Shown one piece after another: positions 6,545 to 10,734 of a stretch of 10,734 bases of DNA. The stretch is from Gammaproteobacteria bacterium (GTDB lineage: Bacteria; Pseudomonadota; Gammaproteobacteria; Steroidobacterales; Steroidobacteraceae): assembly GCA_019242385.1 (NCBI GenBank), contig JAFAVO010000214.1, positions 1-10,734 on the forward strand. Direction: 5' to 3'. The notes under the pieces were generated by a model. That model was given only the letters and a program-made list of their open reading frames with translations, searched no databases and was not told where the DNA came from. The position numbers and the translations under genes were made by a program. Positions within the stretch are counted from its first letter, which is position 1; every line of letters starts with the position of its first letter.

Positions 6545-7123
6545 ATGAACCGGCTGGTCAGCTTCCGCCGCATGGAGGACGGCACGCGCGAGGACTATCT
6601 GCTGCTCGATGAGTCCGAGCGCCGCTACGCGCACACACTGCCGGCGCGCGTGCTCGATGGCATGCGCAAGCTCGATCACTCGCTCTACGGCTATCCGGTG
6701 ACGCGCTTGCAGCATTCGCTGCAGGCGGCCACCCGGGCGGCGCGCGATGGCGCGGACGAAGAGCTGATCGCCGCGGCGCTGCTGCACGACATCGGCGATG
6801 AGCTCGCACCGTACAACCACGCGGCAATGGCCGCGGCCATCCTGCGTCCCTATGTGCGCGCCGAAGTCGCCTGGATCGTGGAGCATCACGGACTGTTCCA
6901 GAACTACTACTACGTGCATCACCTGGGCGGTGACCGGCACGCGCGCGACCGGCTGCGCGATCACCCCTGGTACGCGGCCTGTGTGCACTTCTGCGCGGCC
7001 GGGGATCAGTGCTCCTTCGACCCCGACTATGCGGCGGAGAGCCTGGAGTTCTTCGAGCCGCTCGTGCGACGCATCTTTACCCGTGCGCCGCACGACACGC
7101 GCTATCAGGCAGCGCCCGCCTGA
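6545..7123 (+). CDS. HD-domain metalloprotein, PhnZ/MIOX-like ligand pattern
   Basis: A 192-aa HD-domain protein. The motifs in order are YPVTRLQHSLQAATRA (H57), ALLHDIGDELAPYNH (H81, D82, H92), WIVEHHGLFQNYYYVHHLGG (H114/H115) and CAAGDQCSFDPDY (D154). The series H, HD, H, H, D can bind two metal ions. The 24-residue spacing between the first His and the HD pair equals that in PhnZ, a mixed-valence di-iron oxygenase. The family is usually annotated as HD domain-containing protein or phosphohydrolase, and its substrate is not known to me. No phosphonate genes are adjacent. The ATG at 6545 is chosen because it follows a good promoter and begins the conserved region; an ATG at 6572 is possible. 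The gene lies 58 nt after mscS and 89 nt before the NRAMP gene on the same strand. Confidence 0.8.
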   Translation: MNRLVSFRRMEDGTREDYLLLDESERRYAHTLPARVLDGMRKLDHSLYGYPVTRLQHSLQAATRAARDGADEELIAAALLHDIGDELAPYNHAAMAAAILRPYVRAEVAWIVEHHGLFQNYYYVHHLGGDRHARDRLRDHPWYAACVHFCAAGDQCSFDPDYAAESLEFFEPLVRRIFTRAPHDTRYQAAPA

Positions 7124-7212
7124 GCGGTACCGGTCAGCACCTTCCAGTCATCGGCGTAGCGCTCATCGAAGATGGAATGGCTCCCCCAGGCGCCAACGTA
7201 CGAGCGGGGAGG
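7124..7212. other. Intergenic stretch between HD and NRAMP genes with an imperfect palindrome
   Basis: An imperfect 16-nt palindrome at 7121-7136 (TGAGCGGTACCGGTCA, one mismatched pair) begins at the HD stop codon. The rest shows no clear promoter. On the minus strand, 7105-7200 has coding-like codon use without a recognisable gene. If the NRAMP gene starts at 7177, this stretch is only 53 nt. Confidence 0.35.
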
Positions 7213-8475
7213 ATGAGCCGGCGGCACCGCGCAACGCTGCGTCTGGGTCCGGGTCTGCTCACCGGCGCCTGCAACGACGATCCCGCGAGCGTCGGCACTT
7301 ACTCGCAAATCGGCGCACAGTTCGGTTATGCACTCGGCTGGACGCTGCTCTTCAGCCTGCCGCTGCTGGTGGCCGTGCAGGAGATCAGCGCGCGCATCGC
7401 CCGCGTCACCGGGCTCGGCCTTGCCGGCAATCTGCGGCGACACTGTCCCAGGTGGCTCGCGCTGACACTCATCCTGCTGCTCGCCGCAGCCAACATGTTC
7501 AATCTCGCGGCCAACCTCGCTGCCATGGGCGCGGTACTGCGCCTGGTGGTCGCGGCACCGGTGCTGCTGTACGTATGCCTGCTCGGCGCCGCCGCCGTCC
7601 TCATCGAGCGGCTCACCCGCAATGCGCGTGACCTGCGCCGGCTGCGCTGGCTGTCACTGTCCCTGCTGAGCTACGTGGTGTGCGCATTCCTCATCGAGGT
7701 GCCGTGGAGGCAGGTCGCGCGGGCGCTTCTCTGGCCATCAGTGTCGTGGACCGCCACATACCTGCTCGCGGTGCTGGCCGCGCTCGGCACCACGATCAGT
7801 CCCTACCTGCTCTTCTGGCAGGCGCAGCAGGAAGTCGAGACCACGCTGCCCGCAGACGCCCCGGCGCTGCGCGATGCCATCGAGCAGGCGCCGGAGGAAT
7901 TCAGGCGCATCCGCTTCGACACATTTATCGGCATGGGGCTCTCCGCGGTAGTGGCGCTCTTCATCGTGATCACTACCGCCAGCACCCTGCACACGGGCGG
8001 TGTACGCAGCATTCAGGATGCGGCCGAGGCAGCCGAAGCGCTCCGCGCGCTGGGGGGACGCTTCACCTTCGGCCTCTTTGCGCTTGGCATCATCGGTGCC
8101 GGGCTGCTCGCTTTACCGGCGCTCTCGACTACCACCGTGTACGCGCTCGGCGAGTTGCTGCGTCGGCCGGCAGGGCGCCGGCACGCGCCGAGCCGCGCAC
8201 AGGGGTTCTACCTGGCGATCGGCGGGGCGACCGTACTCGCGGTCGGACTGAATTTCACCCCGCTCGACCCGATGCGCGCTCTCTACCTGAGTGCAGTCAT
8301 CAACGGGGTCATCTGCGTGCCGCTGGTCGGCGCAGTCGTGTACCTCGCCGGCGAGCAGCGCGTCATGGGCGCGCTGCGCGTACCGCTGGCTCTGCGGCTG
8401 CTCGGCTGGCTGACGGTAGCAACGCTCGCCTGCAGCGTCGCCGCCGCAGGGACCGCCTGGCTGGTACGCCGCTGA
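7213..8475 (+). CDS. NRAMP (SLC11)-family divalent metal transporter, atypical metal-site motifs
   Basis: A 420-aa, mostly hydrophobic protein with about eleven predicted membrane helices, consistent with the NRAMP/LeuT-fold family that imports divalent cations with protons. TM1 is LGPGLLTGACNDDPASVGTY, where the canonical motif is DPGN: the metal-binding Asp is kept (D23), but Asn is replaced by Ser (S26). TM6 reads LGTTISPYLLFWQ at 191-203, where canonical members have MPHN: Met becomes S196, His becomes Y198 and Asn becomes L199. This combination occurs in a divergent bacterial subgroup whose metal preference I cannot assign; magnesium-type NRAMP-related transporters also lack the metal-site Met. 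The ATG at 7213 gives the normal short N-terminus, with GGGGAGG directly before it. The ATG at 7177 would add 12 poorly coding residues. The gene converges on the lipoprotein gene with 22 nt between stops. Confidence 0.85.
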   Translation: MSRRHRATLRLGPGLLTGACNDDPASVGTYSQIGAQFGYALGWTLLFSLPLLVAVQEISARIARVTGLGLAGNLRRHCPRWLALTLILLLAAANMFNLAANLAAMGAVLRLVVAAPVLLYVCLLGAAAVLIERLTRNARDLRRLRWLSLSLLSYVVCAFLIEVPWRQVARALLWPSVSWTATYLLAVLAALGTTISPYLLFWQAQQEVETTLPADAPALRDAIEQAPEEFRRIRFDTFIGMGLSAVVALFIVITTASTLHTGGVRSIQDAAEAAEALRALGGRFTFGLFALGIIGAGLLALPALSTTTVYALGELLRRPAGRRHAPSRAQGFYLAIGGATVLAVGLNFTPLDPMRALYLSAVINGVICVPLVGAVVYLAGEQRVMGALRVPLALRLLGWLTVATLACSVAAAGTAWLVRR

Positions 8476-8501
8476 GCGGCGCGCTCGACGCGGGCGCTCA
8501 G
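8472..8501. terminator. Hairpin spanning both stop codons of convergent genes, possible bidirectional terminator
   Basis: CTGAGCG (8472-8478) pairs perfectly with CGCTCAG (8495-8501). CGCG (8480-8483) pairs with CGCG (8489-8492) around a five-base loop, with a small internal bulge between the stems. The TGA of the NRAMP gene and the stop of the lipoprotein gene lie in opposite arms, so the structure is available to both transcripts. There is no T-tract on either side, so termination or 3'-end protection is a guess. Confidence 0.45.
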
Positions 8502-9067
8502 GGCGGCGAGGCGCGACCCGGGAACTGGGTGAACATCTTCGCCACGGTGTGGTCGATCGCGGGCTGGGGGTTGCGCATGACATCCTCTGTGAGCTCACGC
8601 TCGGCAATCCCCTCCCACACCACGACCTTGCGTTTGGCATCCACGACATCGATGTTGGCCGTGCCCACCTTGTAGCGCACCGTCTGGACCTCCGGTCCCA
8701 TGTACATCCCACCCCGGTAGCCATAGTAGCCGTAGCCGTACATGGGACCCGGGGTCGACTGGATATCGGCTTTCTCATTCACCCGCGCATTGAAATTCAC
8801 CAGCAGGTCGCCACCGCTGTCCACCTGCTGATAGCCCCTGGCGCTCATCTCGCGCGCGATCGCCGTCTCGAAGAAGGTCGTGAGCGGCGTCACGTTGCCG
8901 CCGCGGTTCGTGCCCGGTTGCGCCGCAAAGGAGTAGGTGCGGTAAGCGGAAAGGTTCGACCCGGGCTCGGTTACCGATCGCACCTGCGGGCCTGTCTCGC
9001 AACCGCTCGAAAGCAGCGCGGCGAGAGCCAGCAGGCCGAGACCGGTGCATGTGAAGTGCCTCATCAT
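8498..9067 (-). CDS. DUF4136 family lipoprotein
   Basis: A 189-aa protein with a lipoprotein signal peptide: MMRHF, a hydrophobic stretch at residues 8-19 and lipobox LSSGC with lipidation at C23. Residue +2 is Glu, not Asp, so outer-membrane sorting is expected if E. coli rules apply. The mature part matches DUF4136: SAYRTYSFAAQ (40-50), FETAIAREMSARGYQQVDSG (66-85), DLLVNFNARVNEK (87-99), YKVGTANIDVVDAKRKVVVW (132-151) and a C-terminal helix IDHTVAKMFTQFP. A Tyr/Gly/Met-rich insert (109-124) separates the two halves. The function of the family is unknown; envelope stress or surface roles are speculation. GAGGA at 9079-9075 lies 7 nt before the ATG at 9067, which supports this start over the second ATG. 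It follows the response regulator by 34 nt on the same strand and is probably co-transcribed. Confidence 0.88.
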   Translation of the reverse strand: MMRHFTCTGLGLLALAALLSSGCETGPQVRSVTEPGSNLSAYRTYSFAAQPGTNRGGNVTPLTTFFETAIAREMSARGYQQVDSGGDLLVNFNARVNEKADIQSTPGPMYGYGYYGYRGGMYMGPEVQTVRYKVGTANIDVVDAKRKVVVWEGIAERELTEDVMRNPQPAIDHTVAKMFTQFPGRASPP

Positions 9068-9101
9068 CGATGTTTCCTCGGATGAAAATAGAGGGCGGAT
9101 C

Positions 9102-9743
9102 TCAGGGAAGCGGCAGCCGCCCGCCATCGCCCCGTGGGGCTGCGCGCGACAGCAGGCCGACCAGCGCCGTAGCCGTACGGACCTGCATCTTCTCCATGAT
9201 GCGGCCGCGGTGCACCTTGATGGTTTTCTCGGCCGCGCCGAGCTCGGCGGCGATCTGCTTGGTGAGCATTCCGGTCGCGACGAGGCCGAGCACCTGCCGC
9301 TCGCGCGGGGTGAGCCGTGCCAGACGACGGAAGACGTCCTCGCGCTCGCGGTGCTGGGTACGTCCGTACGCATCCTTGACGATCGCTTCCTGCACCGCCG
9401 CCAGCAGCTCCTCGCGCCGCACCGGCTTCGACAGGCAGCTCACCGCACCGGCCTTCATCGCCTGCACAGTCGTCGGGATATCACCGTCGCCATCCATGAA
9501 GACGATGGCGCGCTCGCGGCCACGCGCGAGGAGCGCGCGCTGCAACTCCAGCCCGCCCATGGCCGCCATGCGCAGCGCGGTAACCAGGCACCCCGGGGTA
9601 TCTGCATCGTGTGCTTCGAGGAACTCCGTGGGCGAGGTCCAGCAGCGTACCGCGAAGCCGCTGTCCCGGAGCATCCGGGCCAGGGCCATGACCACCCGCC
9701 GCTCATCATCCAGTACAAAGACGATCGGCTGCGGCTGAGGCAT
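9102..9743 (-). CDS. FixJ/NarL-type response regulator with degenerate receiver domain
   Basis: A 213-aa protein with a receiver domain (residues 5-122) and a LuxR-type helix-turn-helix (143-200: LTPRERQVLGLVATGMLTKQ, EKTIKVHRGRIMEKM). The receiver keeps the acidic pair (D12, D13 in FVLDDE) and the conserved lysine K106 (LSKP). The phosphoacceptor position reads CLVTALRMAAMGGLELQ at 52-68, where FixJ homologues have LVLDVRMPGM. Ala (A56) therefore replaces the phosphorylated Asp, and Ala replaces the following Pro. The switch Thr in the usual TGHGD is Asp (D84, MDGDGD). Phosphorylation-dependent activation by the normal route is therefore not expected. I chose ATG 9743 because AAGGGA (9755-9750) is 6 nt upstream and the family begins there; ATG 9761 would add six residues. 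No histidine kinase is present nearby. The DUF4136 lipoprotein gene follows after 34 nt. Confidence 0.92.
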   Translation of the reverse strand: MPQPQPIVFVLDDERRVVMALARMLRDSGFAVRCWTSPTEFLEAHDADTPGCLVTALRMAAMGGLELQRALLARGRERAIVFMDGDGDIPTTVQAMKAGAVSCLSKPVRREELLAAVQEAIVKDAYGRTQHREREDVFRRLARLTPRERQVLGLVATGMLTKQIAAELGAAEKTIKVHRGRIMEKMQVRTATALVGLLSRAAPRGDGGRLPLP

Positions 9744-10001
9744 GACCAGTCCCTTCGTCATTGCGCGAATTCAGGAGCCCCAACTGGTTGTTGTTCTGAG
9801 CGACTCGAGTGCGGAATTATGCACCGCAAGGTGCGCGCCTCGCCATATAGTGGCAGAGCGCCGCGCGACCGTGAGCTCGAGCCGGGCGGCGGGAACTGCC
9901 GGAGGCTCCGAGCCTGTTGGCCCGAAGGTCCTATCGCAAAAGCGGCGCTCAGGTCTCTATAAGCACTCGATGAGTCGGCGAACCTGGCTGGAGCAGCGGG
10001 C
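9744..10001. promoter_or_regulatory. Divergent regulatory region between the response regulator and marC-like gene
   Basis: This 258-nt region has no convincing gene. It contains CAACTGGTTG (9781-9790), an inverted CAAC/GTTG pair, and a hairpin GCACC-GCAA-GGTGC (9821-9834). On the minus strand there is a CATAAT hexamer (9821-9816), and overlapping it a sigma-54-like GG-N10-GC arrangement (AGGCGC, five nt, TTGC; 9840-9826). Toward MarC on the plus strand there are TATAGT (9846-9851) and TATAAG (9958-9963), neither with a good -35. Two transcription units must start here, but which elements are used cannot be decided from the sequence. Confidence 0.4.
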
Positions 10002-10610
10002 ATGCTGAGTCTGGGAGCAGTTTTCATACTCTTCTTCGTGACGCTCGGGCCCTTCAAGCTCCTGGGTCCTTTCTCGCAGCAGACGCGCGAGCTGAGCGCT
10101 CCTGCGCTACGCGCGATCGCGGTGCGGGTATTCTTCGTGGGCCTCGGCGCGGTCATCGTCGGTGGTTATCTGGGCACTGCACTCGCGGCGAAATGGAACG
10201 TCTCGACCGCGGCGCTCGAGATCGCCACGGGACTCATATTGCTGCTGGTGGCGGTGCGCCTGGTCATGGCGCCGTACGAGCCACCGCAACCCCTGAGTCC
10301 GCTGCCCACATCACCCATGGCGGCGACGTTGCGGCTCACGTTTCCGCTGGTCGTGACGCCCTATGGCATCGCGGGACTGATCGCGGTGCTCGACCTGATG
10401 CCCGAGGGCAGCCATGCGGCCGTATATGCGCTGCTGGTCTTGGTCATGGTGCTGAATCTGCTCGCGATGCTCTTCATACGCGAGATCATGCGTGGGCCGG
10501 TGCTGCTCATACTGCAGGTGTTCGGGGCGGTGCTCGGAGTGCTGCAGTTCGCGCTCGCCATACAGATCATCATCCGGGGCTTGCGCGACCTCAACGTGCT
10601 GCCGGCCTAG
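10002..10610 (+). CDS. MarC-family integral membrane protein
   Basis: A 202-aa hydrophobic protein with about six membrane segments, the normal size for the MarC/YchE/YhgN family. Family features include the N-terminal FVTLGPFKLLGPFSQQT (residues 12-28), a second conserved stretch at 67-86 (STAALEIATGLILLLVAVRL), TFPLVVTPYGIAGLIAVL (113-130) and a C-terminal FALAIQIIIRGL. The family's role is not established; the early link of E. coli MarC with antibiotic resistance was not borne out, so an inner-membrane transporter of unknown substrate is the safest description. GGAG at 9990-9993 lies 8 nt before the ATG at 10002. The next gene begins 39 nt downstream on the same strand, so co-transcription with the DUF202 gene is plausible. 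The upstream neighbour is divergent. Confidence 0.88.
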   Translation: MLSLGAVFILFFVTLGPFKLLGPFSQQTRELSAPALRAIAVRVFFVGLGAVIVGGYLGTALAAKWNVSTAALEIATGLILLLVAVRLVMAPYEPPQPLSPLPTSPMAATLRLTFPLVVTPYGIAGLIAVLDLMPEGSHAAVYALLVLVMVLNLLAMLFIREIMRGPVLLILQVFGAVLGVLQFALAIQIIIRGLRDLNVLPA

Positions 10611-10649
10611 GACTTTCGATGGGATTCAGATGCATCAGCGGGGGCACGC

Positions 10650-10734
10650 GTGACTGAGGCGCCGGCCGCCGCCGCGGGCGGCAGCGCGATGACCGTCATC
10701 CGCACCTCCCTCTCGCTCATTAGCTTCGGTTTCA
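10650..10734 (+). CDS. DUF202 (YidH-type) membrane protein, N-terminal fragment (3' truncated by window edge)
   Basis: Twenty-eight residues are visible from a GTG start at 10650, preceded by GGGGG (10640-10644) with 5-nt spacing. An Ala/Gly-rich lead is followed by AMTVIRTSLSLISFGF, which strongly resembles the first membrane segment of DUF202 proteins (the RT-x-LSLI-x-FGF pattern). The two ATG codons just upstream (10619 and 10630) are out of frame. DUF202 proteins are small inner-membrane proteins of unknown function. The fragment lies 39 nt after the MarC gene. The call rests on a short motif. Confidence 0.65.
   Translation, partial: MTEAPAAAAGGSAMTVIRTSLSLISFGF

Noticed and set aside
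5743..7093. Two minus-strand open frames opposite the MscS and HD genes
   Set aside because: Both have low-complexity Arg/Ala/His composition and no recognisable domain, while the plus-strand genes carry strong family motifs.
7680..8675. Plus-strand open frame of 331 codons overlapping the NRAMP gene and running into the lipoprotein gene
   Set aside because: It is an out-of-frame, Arg/Ala-rich translation with no membrane segments or motifs; the NRAMP frame is clearly the coding one.
9045..9962. Plus-strand open frames opposite the response regulator
   Set aside because: They are antisense to a receiver/LuxR protein with clear motifs and a good ribosome binding site; composition is that of a shadow.

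Overview
The window is GC-rich bacterial chromosome, densely packed with genes on both strands and with strong G/C bias at third codon positions. Gene content suggests a soil- or water-dwelling proteobacterium, most likely a high-GC gammaproteobacterium: a 3-hydroxyanthranilate-type catabolic block, an NRAMP transporter, an MscS channel, a FixJ-type regulator, MarC and a DUF4136 lipoprotein. The taxonomic guess is an inference from gene types; no rRNA or marker gene is present. I see no tRNA, rRNA, CRISPR, insertion sequence or integrase.

Left part (1-2935, + strand): the end of an aldehyde dehydrogenase, a RidA-fold 2-aminomuconate deaminase and an ACMSD-type decarboxylase form a tight operon (9-nt gap, then an ATGA overlap). 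A LysR regulator with its own promoter-like element follows. The three enzymes catalyse successive steps of the 2-amino-3-carboxymuconate semialdehyde route, used for tryptophan/kynurenine or 2-nitrobenzoate degradation. The ring-cleavage dioxygenase and lower-pathway genes presumably lie outside the window.

Middle part (2949-7123): a DUF4126 membrane protein (-) is divergent from a dimethylargininase-family amidinohydrolase (+). The latter converges on a histidinol-phosphate-aminotransferase-like enzyme (-) that carries a twin-arginine signal. An MscS channel (+) is divergent from the aminotransferase, and an HD-domain metalloprotein (+) follows it.

Right part (7213-10734): an atypical NRAMP transporter (+) converges on a DUF4136 lipoprotein (-), with a hairpin spanning both stop codons. 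Upstream of the lipoprotein on the same strand is a FixJ/NarL-type response regulator whose receiver has lost its phosphoacceptor aspartate. A 258-nt divergent region separates it from a MarC-family membrane protein (+). A DUF202 gene begins just before the window edge.

No single new multi-gene system is evident. The most unusual points are the receiver domain that cannot be phosphorylated in the standard way, the NRAMP protein with altered metal-site motifs, the apparently exported PLP aminotransferase, the HD protein with an oxygenase-like ligand pattern, and repeated -10-like hexamers 7-9 nt before ATG codons, which suggest leaderless transcription.
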